DNA of 25,284 nt from Bacillota bacterium (GTDB taxonomy: Bacteria; Bacillota_C; Negativicutes; JAEYSJ01), in NCBI GenBank assembly GCA_023434855.1, contig JAEYSJ010000034.1:1-25284 (forward strand). The letters run 5' to 3'. Under the pieces are notes generated by a model. The model made no database searches. It saw only the letters and a list, made by a program, of their open reading frames with translations, and was not told the DNA's origin. The translations under genes were made by a program, and so were the position numbers. Shown here piece after piece: positions 1 through 7,422 of this stretch (position 1 is the first letter of the stretch; the number at the start of each line of letters is the position of its first letter).

Positions 1-6
1 TTCTAA

Positions 7-1341
7 ATGAAAAAGAAAATTGCTGCTGCTCTTGCGGTTACTTTCGCTCTTGGCGTAACTAGCGCTTTCGCTGCTAATCCTTTCGTTGACGTTCCTGCTA
101 AACACTGGGCTTATGATGCTGTAAGCAAATTGGCTCAAGCTGGTATCGTTGATGGTTATGGCGACGGAACTTTCCGTGGCGACAAAAACATCACCCGTTA
201 TGAAATGGCTCAAATCGTAGCTAAAGCTCTTGCAAAAGAAGACAAAGCTAACGCTGAGCAAAAAGCTCTTCTGAACAAACTCTCCGCTGAGTTCAGCGAA
301 GAATTGGATAACCTGGGAGTTCGCGTAAGCAAACTCGAAAAAAATGCTCCTGCTGTAAAGATTTCTGCTGACGCCCGTATCCGCGGATGGGAAAATGCCA
401 AAGCTAAAGCATCAGATGGTACTTTAACTGGCAGTAAAAACACTTTTGACCAACGCTTCCGTTTGTATGTTGACGGCGATGTTAGCAAAAATGTAACTTT
501 CAAGAGCCGTCTTGCTCTTTCTAATACGAGCAACGATGACACTAAGTCCGCTCAAGAAAACAGCTTCTCCTTTGACTATGGATATTTTAACTTTAAAGAT
601 GTTATCGGCAATGCTGACCTTTCGATTGGTCGTCATGACTTAGTTATGGGATATAGCTTAGTATCGGATATTACTGGTGGCTATGATGGCGTAAAAGCTT
701 ATTTGGGTGGCGACAAAGTAAAAGCTATTATAGGCTATGGCGATATTTCCAACAGAACAGGTAACACTACTGCTACCGGTGCTGCTGGTGTTGCTGGTAC
801 TGATAAAGCATGGGAGAATAATGTCGGTGCGACTGATATCAAATTAACAACTGCAGAAATTAAATATACTCCTTCCAATAGCTTCCAAACCATTGGTACT
901 GTATACTACAGCAATACTAAGGGCTACAATTATGAAGTATACGGTTTAGGCGCTAAAGCTAAGTTAGACAATAACTTTACTGTTACTGGCGAATATGCGA
1001 CTAATGAAGCTGACAATTTAAAGAAAGATGACAGCGCTTGGAATGCTATGATTGGTTACAAAGGCGCTAATAAAGCAAATCCGAAATCTTTCGGTTTGTT
1101 CGTTAACTACAAAAAATTTGGTGCTAGCGCACTGGATTATAAAATGAATAGCAATCCTGTATTCCAAGGTATTGCTGATCAATTTACTCTAACTAATGGT
1201 GTTAAAGGCCTTGGTTATGGCGTTAACTACGCCTTCTCCAAAAACATGATTGTTACCGCTACTTATGAAGACTTAGAGTCCTACGATGGTAAAATTGATC
1301 GCGCTGGTTACAGCTTTGTCCGCGCTGATTTCTGGTTCTAA
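7..1341 (+). CDS. ompM: SLH-domain outer-membrane porin, OmpM type
   Basis: A 444-residue protein that should form a trimeric outer-membrane channel anchored to the cell wall. A signal peptide with a lysine-rich start and an Ala-rich core ends near residue 22 (SAFA before ANPF). One SLH domain follows at about residues 24-75, with the typical FVDVPAKHWAYDAV and ITRYEMAQIVAKAL segments. A charged, heptad-like stretch at about 76-112 probably forms a coiled coil. The rest is rich in alternating aromatic and polar residues, as in a beta-barrel, and ends in phenylalanine, the usual C-terminal signature of an outer-membrane barrel. In Negativicutes the SLH domain binds modified peptidoglycan and tethers the outer membrane; that role comes from family knowledge. 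The ATG is only 6 bases into the window, so its ribosome binding site and promoter are not visible. A strong terminator follows, so it is probably transcribed alone or as the last gene of a unit. Confidence 0.93.
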   Translation: MKKKIAAALAVTFALGVTSAFAANPFVDVPAKHWAYDAVSKLAQAGIVDGYGDGTFRGDKNITRYEMAQIVAKALAKEDKANAEQKALLNKLSAEFSEELDNLGVRVSKLEKNAPAVKISADARIRGWENAKAKASDGTLTGSKNTFDQRFRLYVDGDVSKNVTFKSRLALSNTSNDDTKSAQENSFSFDYGYFNFKDVIGNADLSIGRHDLVMGYSLVSDITGGYDGVKAYLGGDKVKAIIGYGDISNRTGNTTATGAAGVAGTDKAWENNVGATDIKLTTAEIKYTPSNSFQTIGTVYYSNTKGYNYEVYGLGAKAKLDNNFTVTGEYATNEADNLKKDDSAWNAMIGYKGANKANPKSFGLFVNYKKFGASALDYKMNSNPVFQGIADQFTLTNGVKGLGYGVNYAFSKNMIVTATYEDLESYDGKIDRAGYSFVRADFWF

Positions 1342-1352
1342 GAAAAACTTTC

Positions 1353-1386
1353 AAAACAGATCCCCAATTGGGGATCTGTTTTTTTA
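1353..1386 (+). terminator. Rho-independent terminator after the SLH porin gene
   Basis: A perfect stem (AAAACAGATCCCC pairing with GGGGATCTGTTTT) closes on a four-base AATT loop and runs into a T-tract. It starts 12 bases after the stop codon. Confidence 0.93.
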
Positions 1387-1645
1387 TATCCTCATTTATG
1401 TAGTTTTATAAGTATGCTAAATTAGTCAACATATTAACTTAACAGATAGTAAACACAAATGTCTCATCCTGTCGTACTTTGTAATAATAATGTTAACGCA
1501 ATGTTAAATTTTTTTTACAATAATCCTTAGTATTAGCAGGAGTTTACGAATTCTGAGCGAATAAACATTATATTCTCTTTCTGTTATCCTGTCGCAACAA
1601 GGATGTGCACTACTTAGTCGCGGCGGGATTTCTTAGTATAGAGAT
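1387..1645 (+). other. Intergenic region upstream of the second porin, no gene seen
   Basis: About 260 bases of AT-rich DNA with no convincing open frame. A 9-base direct repeat (ATCCTGTCG) occurs at 1466-1474 and 1586-1594. A weak -10-like TATATT lies at 1569-1574 but its best -35 match (TTTACG) is 20 bases away, so no promoter is assigned. Transcription of the downstream porin must start here or in the following leader. Confidence 0.5.
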
Positions 1646-1747
1646 GGCTGGTTTTGATCGGAATAAGGAAACGTGGACACTTACTCTTGAGCGCAACCAG
1701 CCTTGGTGAATTCATTATAATTATAAAAACCAAGGGGGAAAACAAAA
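1646..1747 (+). promoter_or_regulatory. Structured 5' leader with possible SD-sequestering hairpin
   Basis: Two inverted repeats lie just before the porin start codon. GGCTGGTT (1646-1653) can pair with AACCAGCC (1695-1702). CCTTGGT (1701-1707) can pair with ACCAAGG (1729-1735), whose end merges with the G-rich ribosome binding site (1734-1738). The two stems share bases 1701-1702, so they compete slightly or stack. Folding of the second stem would cover part of the Shine-Dalgarno sequence and could reduce translation. The pairing is seen in the sequence; any regulatory function is inferred. I do not recognise a known riboswitch class. Confidence 0.4.
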
Positions 1748-2731
1748 ATGAAGAAAAAAGCTCTTGCCGCTGCATTGGCAGCCGCCTTCGTTCTTACTAC
1801 CGCTGGTAGCGTACTCGCCGCTCCAATAGTATTCGATGGGAAGTTTGAGCACCAGTATCGCTACAATACCTGGGACAATGTGAAAGATGATGATGGTAAT
1901 CTGCTTCCTGATAATGAAGATGGCTTTAAGTCAACTGTTATCTTGAATGCAACTACTAATGTTGGCAAAAATGTGGATTTCTTTGCTCGCTTTGCTGCTC
2001 AGCATGCTACAATTGGCGCGGATTTCTCATCTGACGCAACAAGTGGAGAAAACACAGCAGCTATTGATCAGTTTGGCTTTGTCTTCAAAGATACAAATGG
2101 ATTTAGCTATAAATTAGGCCGCCAGGATGCAAGTGTTGGTTCGACCGCTATTTTCTATAATACCAGCCCTTATCTTGGCAAATATATGTTTGCTGATGGT
2201 ATCACCGTAACTGGTAAGTCCGGTGTAACTAATTTGAAAGTAATCGCGGTAAAAGAAGATAGAAAATTAAGCGAGAACGAAAATAAATTATTTGCAATTT
2301 CTGGATCTTACAGCCCTGCTCAAAACTGGACTTTAGGTGGAACTTTAGCGAAGTATGATTACAATAAATCCTCTATCAAAGATACTAATCATTGGGCAGT
2401 AAATGCTGGCTATGATCAAGGCAAAGCATCGTACTTTGCTGAATATGGTAAATCGAATGCCGATACTGAAAATAGTGCTTATGGTATAGGCGTATCTTAC
2501 TCACCAGATGCTAAGAATACCTTGTATGCTATAAATTACAAAATTGAAACCAATGCAGACATGAATAACTGGACTGATTATGAATCAGGATGGAAGGGTA
2601 TGTACTATGGTTACAACTATAAGTACAATAAAGATACCACTGTAAAACTCTTCCTGCGTGATATGAAAGGTGTACAGGACAGCTCGGAAAAGAATACTTC
2701 TTTCCGTACCACAGTTAGCATTAAGTTCTAG
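1748..2731 (+). CDS. Outer-membrane porin-like beta-barrel without SLH domain
   Basis: A 327-residue protein with a classical signal peptide (MKKKALAAALAAAF, cleavage probably after VLA at about residue 24). The mature part is rich in short amphipathic, aromatic-flanked strands (FEHQYRYNTW, FSYKLGRQDA, YYGYNYKYN) and ends in phenylalanine (VSIKF), fitting an outer-membrane beta-barrel of roughly 14-16 strands. Unlike its upstream neighbour it has no SLH domain or coiled coil, so it would not be tethered to peptidoglycan in the same way. The GGGGG ribosome binding site sits 9 bases before the ATG, overlapping a possible hairpin. A terminator directly follows. General porin is the safest call; a selective channel or a structural barrel is also possible. 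Confidence 0.8.
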   Translation: MKKKALAAALAAAFVLTTAGSVLAAPIVFDGKFEHQYRYNTWDNVKDDDGNLLPDNEDGFKSTVILNATTNVGKNVDFFARFAAQHATIGADFSSDATSGENTAAIDQFGFVFKDTNGFSYKLGRQDASVGSTAIFYNTSPYLGKYMFADGITVTGKSGVTNLKVIAVKEDRKLSENENKLFAISGSYSPAQNWTLGGTLAKYDYNKSSIKDTNHWAVNAGYDQGKASYFAEYGKSNADTENSAYGIGVSYSPDAKNTLYAINYKIETNADMNNWTDYESGWKGMYYGYNYKYNKDTTVKLFLRDMKGVQDSSEKNTSFRTTVSIKF

Positions 2732-2739
2732 TATTTCTG

Positions 2740-2770
2740 ACTCCCATGCTTATGCATGGGAGTTTTTATT
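2740..2770 (+). terminator. Rho-independent terminator after the second porin gene
   Basis: A perfect 10-bp stem (ACTCCCATGC with GCATGGGAGT) and TTAT loop, followed by a T-run. It begins 9 bases after the stop codon. Confidence 0.92.
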
Positions 2771-2800
2771 CTTACAACCGACTAGTCAGTCATTTCCTTG

Positions 2801-2837
2801 TTGTACTTATTCCTATTCTTATGTATAATAGGGATAA
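2801..2837 (+). promoter_or_regulatory. Sigma-A type promoter with overlapping dyad
   Basis: TTGTAC at 2801-2806 and TATAAT at 2824-2829 are separated by 17 bases, a near-consensus vegetative promoter. An inverted repeat (TTATTCCTATT at 2807-2817 with AATAGGGATAA at 2827-2837, one mismatch) spans the spacer, the -10 box and the probable start site. It could be an operator. The promoter is well supported; the operator role is inference. Confidence 0.65.
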
Positions 2838-2852
2838 GAAAGGGGGATACAT

Positions 2853-3290
2853 ATGAAATCAAAAAAATCCTTTGTTATCGGTTTATTGCTTTTTTGCCTC
2901 CTGTCAGTCGCAGTCGTTCCTGTTACGCAGGCTTTTAGTCTTGGTGACATACTAAAGGTTGGTGGTATAGGTTTCGTAATTGATAAGTTTTCCGAACCAC
3001 TTAATAAGTTTATTAATACTCTTACTTTTCAAAGTGGTGGTGGGCATGACTATGCTACTAAGGTAGTGCCGATTATCACCATCGGTAGTGGTGGCTATAT
3101 CGGGGCTGCTCAGGTAATGGGACCAACGGAATTAGTGGATCAGGTGCAGGCTGTTTTGCAAGCAGAAGGGAACTTCAATGGCAAACAGTTCCGCGCTAAA
3201 GTCTTAATTCCAATTGACAGCAAGAATCCTACGAAATTCTCACGTGTCCAAGGCGTAGGCTTGTCTGCCTTGATTGACGTAAAAATCTAA
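2853..3290 (+). CDS. Secreted protein of unknown function
   Basis: A 145-residue protein I do not recognise. It starts with a clear signal peptide (MKSKKSF, then a long hydrophobic core, probable cleavage after VTQA at about residue 27), so the mature product of about 118 residues should be exported. The rest has an amphipathic segment (about 33-58), then glycine-rich, beta-prone sequence (SGGG, IGSGGYIG) and no transmembrane helix, cysteines or lipobox. A strong AGGGGG ribosome binding site lies 6 bases before the ATG, and it has its own promoter and terminator, so it is a single-gene unit. Its position between porin and LptD genes suggests a periplasmic or outer-membrane-associated role, which is inference only. 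Confidence 0.75.
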   Translation: MKSKKSFVIGLLLFCLLSVAVVPVTQAFSLGDILKVGGIGFVIDKFSEPLNKFINTLTFQSGGGHDYATKVVPIITIGSGGYIGAAQVMGPTELVDQVQAVLQAEGNFNGKQFRAKVLIPIDSKNPTKFSRVQGVGLSALIDVKI

Positions 3291-3301
3291 TAAGTTCGCT
3301 T

Positions 3302-3335
3302 ATCCTGCCAATCACTGGCAGGATTTTTCTTTTTT
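3302..3335 (+). terminator. Rho-independent terminator
   Basis: A perfect 9-bp stem (ATCCTGCCA with TGGCAGGAT), five-base loop and a long T-rich tail, 11 bases after the preceding stop codon. Confidence 0.93.
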
Positions 3336-3379
3336 CGCCACGAACTATATTTCATTAAATATAACCTGGGAGGGATTTT

Positions 3380-4291
3380 ATGCTACGCAAATGGATTTCC
3401 GGTACGCTGGCAGTACTGGTATTAGCTGCTACACCTGTTTTTGCTCAAACTGCAGAATTGACGATTGTCGATAAAACGAAAGCAGTAGAGCAAGTTTTAT
3501 ATGGTACCGATCAAACAGGTTCCTTATCGGAGCGTCTTACCAGGCTGGAAAAAGATATTTATGGTTCTGAGTCCAAAGAAGCCTTAATGGGGAAAGCAGA
3601 CAAGCTTTATACTTACTCCAAAGAAAATACACTGACGTCTCCATCTTTAATTACGCGCTTAAATGCAGTTGAATGGGCAATTAGCCATACTCAAACGGCA
3701 GTGCCGGCGAAACAAAAGCTGGAGCAATTAGAACAGCTGTTGATCGGAGCACCTGCCATTGGAGCGTTCGATAAGCGCATAACAAAAGTATCCAATATTG
3801 CTTTTACTCAATCACCTGAAATGAGTGAAGTTACGCTCTTTCAAGATACGCTTGTACGAATTAAAATGGTTACGCCTTTGGATACCCGTCAAAACCGGGA
3901 AGGCGATACGTTTACCTTTCAGGCTTCTGAAGATGTCTGTGTCAATGGGGTACTGGTGATCGCTAAGGGGGCAGTAGGGGAAGGTAAAATACTGAAAGTG
4001 CAGCAAGCAAGGAATTTTGGCCGGGACGCGAAATTGGAGCTGAGTTTTGATACGCTGCAGGCATTCGACGGGACAGAGGTACAGACCTTCCTGGGCGATA
4101 AGGCCAAAGAAGAGACCAAATCCTTGGCTAAGGCTGCAGGAGCTACTGTTGCCGGTCTGATTGTATTGGGGCCTGTTGGTGTTGTCGGCGGAGCCTTTAT
4201 TCACGGCAAGGATGTAACGATTCCTGCAGGATCGGAGTTATATATTCAGACAAAAGCCGAAACCAGTGTTTACGGTATAAAAGTGAATTAA
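3380..4291 (+). CDS. Secreted protein with C-terminal glycine-zipper-like segment, function unknown
   Basis: A 303-residue protein with a signal peptide ending near residue 22 (TPVFA before QTAEL). Residues of about 30-135 are charged and helical, with two related segments (SERLTRLEKDIYG and ITRLNAVEWAI) that may be a helical repeat. About 155-240 is beta-rich (VRIKMVTPLDTRQNREGDTF, then a stretch about making a property available at residues around ASEDVCVNGVLV). A hydrophobic Gly-rich stretch at about 250-275 (AGLIVLGPVGVVGGAF) resembles glycine-zipper segments of envelope proteins and could insert into or lie on a membrane. I do not recognise the family. The GGGAGGG ribosome binding site fits the ATG at 3380. 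It stands between two terminators upstream of lptD, so an envelope role is likely but unproven. Confidence 0.75.
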   Translation: MLRKWISGTLAVLVLAATPVFAQTAELTIVDKTKAVEQVLYGTDQTGSLSERLTRLEKDIYGSESKEALMGKADKLYTYSKENTLTSPSLITRLNAVEWAISHTQTAVPAKQKLEQLEQLLIGAPAIGAFDKRITKVSNIAFTQSPEMSEVTLFQDTLVRIKMVTPLDTRQNREGDTFTFQASEDVCVNGVLVIAKGAVGEGKILKVQQARNFGRDAKLELSFDTLQAFDGTEVQTFLGDKAKEETKSLAKAAGATVAGLIVLGPVGVVGGAFIHGKDVTIPAGSELYIQTKAETSVYGIKVN

Positions 4292-4299
4292 ATGGAGAC

Positions 4300-4335
4300 A
4301 ATAGCGCCAGCATGTACCATGTTTGGCGCTATTTT
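4300..4335 (+). terminator. Probable terminator before lptD
   Basis: A perfect 10-bp stem (AATAGCGCCA with TGGCGCTATT) around a 14-base loop that itself contains two CATG copies. The T-run is short (four T), so termination may be partial and some readthrough into lptD is possible. Confidence 0.65.
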
Positions 4336-4443
4336 GCATATCTGCCTTTCTTTACTATGTCGAATAGTGCAGGAAAAAGAGGACTAGCAGCGAATATTTT
4401 GAAAGATAGGTACAGTGTAAGTTTGGACTAGAGGGAGCAATAT

Positions 4444-5832
4444 ATGAATAACTCAAAAAAAATGAGGATTGGCTTATTAGCGCTCATATTTGTTTTTAGT
4501 ACAGCAACAACTCAAGCGGCGCCTAATAAGTCGACAGCAAGTTCTTCTGCTGCGAAAGCTCCAATTGTGGTAGAGGCTGATGAACTCTATTTCAGCGATT
4601 CTACCGGAGATCTGTATGCTAAAGGAAATGTGCAAATCAAGCAAAATGAGGATAAAATAGAAGCTAATCTTCTAAAAGGCAATACACAGAAAAGTGAAGT
4701 ATGGACAGAGGGCGAAGCAGTGCTATATCGGCCTGGTATGGAACTGACAACAACAGGAATGCACTATAATCTAAATGTGCACAGCGGCAGTATGCAGTCC
4801 AGCAAAGGGACGATTGAGAAACTGCATATTACGAGCAAAGCAATTACTACGTCACCTGTAAAAACCACGATGGCAACTGCTTCTCTTACAGGCTGTCCTG
4901 CGGAAGTACCGGACTACCATATCAGTGCTGACCGGGTCGAAATATGGCCTGGTGATAAAATGATTGCATACAATGCTAAGTTTTGGATTAAAAACACCGT
5001 AATTTTTTCGCTTCCTAAATATCAGTCTTCTCTGGAGAAAGGCGATGAAAGTGGTTTTGCTTTCCCTAAGCCAAGCTATTCATCAGATAACGGGATCGGC
5101 ATTTCTCAGCATGTAGAAGTTCCTTTTAACCCCCGGCTAGCTGTCTTCGCAGACCTCGATTATTATAGCAAAGTAAATTTTAAACCCATGTACGGATTGA
5201 TTAGCCGCAACAGCAATTTTACAGCTAAGCTTGGCTATGGTAATGAAGAAAACGATGATCATGATTGGATTAAGAAAGAGCCGGAGCTTTCCTTGCAATT
5301 GCACTCACAACGGCTTGGAGCAAGTTCACTGACCCTGGATGCTTCTACTGCCTGGGGTCAATGGAATGAAGGCGAAATTCGAGGCACTCATGCTGGGTTT
5401 AAGATGTATCTGTCTAATGATCCCATTTCGCTTGGGAATAAAACCACCCTTAAACTAGGTGCAGGCTTTGACCGGAACTTTTATGGTTACAATGATTCGA
5501 ATAACAGTGTGTTCCATTTTGACTCACGCTTGGACATGAATCCTAATAGCCGTCTCAATACTTGGTTGGGTTACAGCTATAGCAGCAATATCGGTACCAC
5601 ACCATACGAGTTTGACCGGATTGATGTTTCTAAAGAGGGTAAAATTGGCTTTATGTACCAGGTGGACCGTTTGAATGGTTTAGGTGTTAAAGTACGCTAT
5701 GACTTGGAGCACGGTAGCACTCAGGATATAGATTATACCTGGAGACGGAACTTACATTGCTTTGAAGCAGATATTACCTATCGGGCTAAACGAGATGAGG
5801 TCAGGGTAAAAGTAGCTGCCGTTAAATGGTAA
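4444..5832 (+). CDS. lptD: LPS-assembly outer-membrane protein LptD, compact form
   Basis: A 462-residue protein expected to insert LPS into the outer leaflet of the outer membrane. A signal peptide ends near residue 26. An OstA/LptA-like beta-jellyroll follows (about 40-135: IVVEADELYFSDSTGDLYAKGNV, then repeats of the same pattern). The stretch around residues 155-195 (CPAEVPDYHISADRVEIWPGDK, KFWIKNTVIFSLPKY) matches the conserved hinge of LptD between jellyroll and barrel. The remaining 260 residues or so are barrel-like strands. Proteobacterial LptD is usually 750-800 residues, so the barrel here is much smaller. The GAGGGAG ribosome binding site lies 6 bases before the ATG. The gene runs straight into the heptose kinase gene, which supports a joint role in LPS export and core synthesis. 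An LptA-like periplasmic protein is less likely because of the barrel-like C-terminal half. Confidence 0.82.
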   Translation: MNNSKKMRIGLLALIFVFSTATTQAAPNKSTASSSAAKAPIVVEADELYFSDSTGDLYAKGNVQIKQNEDKIEANLLKGNTQKSEVWTEGEAVLYRPGMELTTTGMHYNLNVHSGSMQSSKGTIEKLHITSKAITTSPVKTTMATASLTGCPAEVPDYHISADRVEIWPGDKMIAYNAKFWIKNTVIFSLPKYQSSLEKGDESGFAFPKPSYSSDNGIGISQHVEVPFNPRLAVFADLDYYSKVNFKPMYGLISRNSNFTAKLGYGNEENDDHDWIKKEPELSLQLHSQRLGASSLTLDASTAWGQWNEGEIRGTHAGFKMYLSNDPISLGNKTTLKLGAGFDRNFYGYNDSNNSVFHFDSRLDMNPNSRLNTWLGYSYSSNIGTTPYEFDRIDVSKEGKIGFMYQVDRLNGLGVKVRYDLEHGSTQDIDYTWRRNLHCFEADITYRAKRDEVRVKVAAVKW

Positions 5833-5847
5833 GTGAGGATGATTCGG

Positions 5848-6852
5848 ATGCGAGAAGATTTGTTACACATTGTAACGAAGATGCAGAATAAAAAAATTAT
5901 GCTCATTGGTGATATGATCGCCGATGTTTATTTAGAGGGGCGCATTTCCCGGATATCCCGAGAAGCTCCTGTACTGATTCTGGAACATGCGGCTGAGAAT
6001 GTTGTCCCTGGCGGTGCTGCAAATGCTGTGCATAATACCGCTACACTAGGTGGCAAGGTATATGCAGTAGGCATAATAGGTAACGATTTTTCCGGACAAG
6101 AGCTTACCCGGATACTAGGCACCAAAGGTGTGGTAACAGCAGGTTTTATCTCTGATATTTCCCGTCCAACCATTACTAAGACTCGCGTAATGGCTGGCGG
6201 TCAGGCTACAGTACGTCAGCAAGTTGTTCGTATTGACAGAGAGAGCAAAGCTTCTTTATCTCCAGAGATTGAAAGACAAATGATAGAATATATCCAGCAG
6301 CTAACTCCCCAAATGGATGCTGTGGTAATAAGTGACTATGGCGGTGCAACTGTAACTCAGACGGTTTTACAAGCAGCAATTGAGGCTTGCCGTCTTCACG
6401 GCAAGCCATCCATCGTAGATTCACGCTATAATGTTATGGAATATAAAGGTGTGACGCTTGTGAAACAAAATGAATCGGAAGCTGCTGCTGCGGTGGGGTT
6501 GAAAGCACTAGATGCGCAATCCTTACTTGAAGCAGGGCAAAGCATTTTATCTGAATTGCAGGCTGAGGCGGTGCTGATCACCCAAGGTCCTGACGGCATG
6601 ACGCTTTTTGAAAAATCCGGTAAAGTGACCCATATCCCGGTGACGAATGTAAGTGAAGTCTATGATGTCACTGGAGCCGGAGATACAGTGGTAGCAGCAA
6701 TGATATTGGCAGTTGCCGCAGGAGCAGTCTACGAAGAGGCAGCCTGCTTGGCCAACTTTGCTGCCGGTATCGTGGTTAGAAAGCCCGGAACGGCAACAGC
6801 TACACCAAAGGAATTGCAGGAAGTCCTGGGAGGCCACTATGAAACTCATTAG
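5848..6852 (+). CDS. hldA: D-glycero-beta-D-manno-heptose-7-phosphate kinase
   Basis: A PfkB/ribokinase-family kinase, about 334 residues, equivalent to the N-terminal half of bifunctional HldE. It phosphorylates heptose-7-phosphate at C1 in the ADP-heptose pathway. It shows the early sugar-binding region (GDMIADVYLEGRISRISREAPV), the family signature GGAANAVHNTATLGG, and the PfkB catalytic motif DVTGAGDTVVAAM with the catalytic Asp near the C-terminus. GTG 5833 and ATG 5839 are also in frame directly after the lptD stop, but the GTGAGG at 5833-5838 is better read as the ribosome binding site for the ATG at 5848, 9 bases on. It follows lptD at once and overlaps the adenylyltransferase gene by 14 bases, so translation is probably coupled. 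Confidence 0.92.
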   Translation: MREDLLHIVTKMQNKKIMLIGDMIADVYLEGRISRISREAPVLILEHAAENVVPGGAANAVHNTATLGGKVYAVGIIGNDFSGQELTRILGTKGVVTAGFISDISRPTITKTRVMAGGQATVRQQVVRIDRESKASLSPEIERQMIEYIQQLTPQMDAVVISDYGGATVTQTVLQAAIEACRLHGKPSIVDSRYNVMEYKGVTLVKQNESEAAAAVGLKALDAQSLLEAGQSILSELQAEAVLITQGPDGMTLFEKSGKVTHIPVTNVSEVYDVTGAGDTVVAAMILAVAAGAVYEEAACLANFAAGIVVRKPGTATATPKELQEVLGGHYETH

Positions 6853-7309
6853 TCGTGACCAAATTCCAAATGTTGTTCGGATAAATAAAGCCGCTGGTAA
6901 AACACTTGTTTTTACCAACGGCTGCTTCGATATTATCCATGCTGGTCATGTCCGCTATTTAGCTGAAGCAAGGAAACTGGGTGATTGTCTGATTGTCGGA
7001 CTCAACAGTGACCGGTCAGTACAAGAGTTAAAAGGACCTACCCGCCCCGTTAATCACCAGGATGACCGAGCGGAAGTAATGGGTGCTCTGGCTGTAGTCG
7101 ACTGTGTGGTTGTTTTTGATGAGCGTACTGCCGAAAACTTGATTAGCGAGATTAAGCCCGACATTTACGTAAAGGGCGGAGATTACTGCATCGAGGATAT
7201 TCCAGAAGTGAAAATAGTTGCCAGCAATGGTGGTAAAACAGTACTAATCCCCGAAGTGGTTGGACGTTCATCCTCAAACATTATCAAAAAGATAAGCGAA
7301 TCAACCTAG
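6839..7309 (+). CDS. hldC: D-glycero-beta-D-manno-heptose 1-phosphate adenylyltransferase
   Basis: A cytidylyltransferase-fold enzyme of 156 residues that makes ADP-D,D-heptose from heptose-1-phosphate and ATP. It corresponds to the C-terminal domain of HldE but is a separate gene here. The nucleotidyltransferase HxGH motif is in GCFDIIHAGHVRYL, and the C-terminal GRSSSNIIKKI segment is typical of the family. The frame is open further upstream, but the ATG at 6839 has a GGGAGG ribosome binding site at 6828-6833 and gives the family's normal N-terminus. It overlaps the end of the kinase gene. The other steps of the pathway (GmhA, GmhB, HldD) are not in the window. Confidence 0.93.
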   Translation: MKLISRDQIPNVVRINKAAGKTLVFTNGCFDIIHAGHVRYLAEARKLGDCLIVGLNSDRSVQELKGPTRPVNHQDDRAEVMGALAVVDCVVVFDERTAENLISEIKPDIYVKGGDYCIEDIPEVKIVASNGGKTVLIPEVVGRSSSNIIKKISEST

Positions 7310-7357
7310 TGCCACTGTCGCGTGCCATGTCATTGTGAGGATCAAAGCGACGTGGCA
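7310..7357 (+). repeat. Imperfect hairpin including the repeat end
   Basis: TGCCACTGTCGC (7310-7321) can pair with GCGACGTGGCA (7347-7357) apart from one bulged T. The right arm is part of the first copy of the dispersed-type repeat. A short T-run lies 6 bases or so downstream (7364-7370), so weak termination between hldC and the heptosyltransferase gene is possible. Confidence 0.45.
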
Positions 7358-7365
7358 ATCCTATC
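7332..7365 (+). repeat. Short intergenic repeat, copy 1
   Basis: About 34 bases that match the second copy 57 bases downstream at nearly every position. Both start ATTGYGAGGA and share AAGCGACGTGGCAAT near the end. The form, with a small ATTGC/GCAAT terminal dyad in copy 2, is like the extragenic repeats common in Sporomusaceae and other bacterial genomes. Genome-wide copy number cannot be judged from one window. Confidence 0.7.
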
Positions 7366-7388
7366 TTTTTAGCCAGAACCTACTTGTT

Positions 7389-7422
7389 ATTGCGAGGAGC
7401 GAAGCGACGTGGCAATTCCATC
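7389..7422 (+). repeat. Short intergenic repeat, copy 2, overlapping a gene start
   Basis: The second copy of the repeat. It contains GAGGAG (7394-7399), which works as a Shine-Dalgarno sequence, and the GTG at 7409 that starts the heptosyltransferase gene 9 bases later. Its last bases encode the first residues (MAIPS) of that protein. Confidence 0.75.

Noticed and set aside
210..636. Two open frames on the - strand inside the SLH porin gene (210-542 and 424-636)
   Set aside because: They lie fully within a strongly supported gene, have no plausible ribosome binding site context and read as low-complexity shadows of its codon bias.
3812..4204. Antisense open frame of 130 codons within the gene at 3380-4291
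   Set aside because: It has no family resemblance and mirrors a well-supported secreted protein gene with its own ribosome binding site and terminator.
6713..6838. N-terminal extension of the heptose-phosphate adenylyltransferase reading frame
   Set aside because: The extension lies in the kinase gene; ATG 6839 with GGGAGG gives the normal family N-terminus.
7310..7422. CRISPR array or tandem repeat
   Set aside because: Only two diverged copies are present, with no further units or regular spacers and no cas genes.
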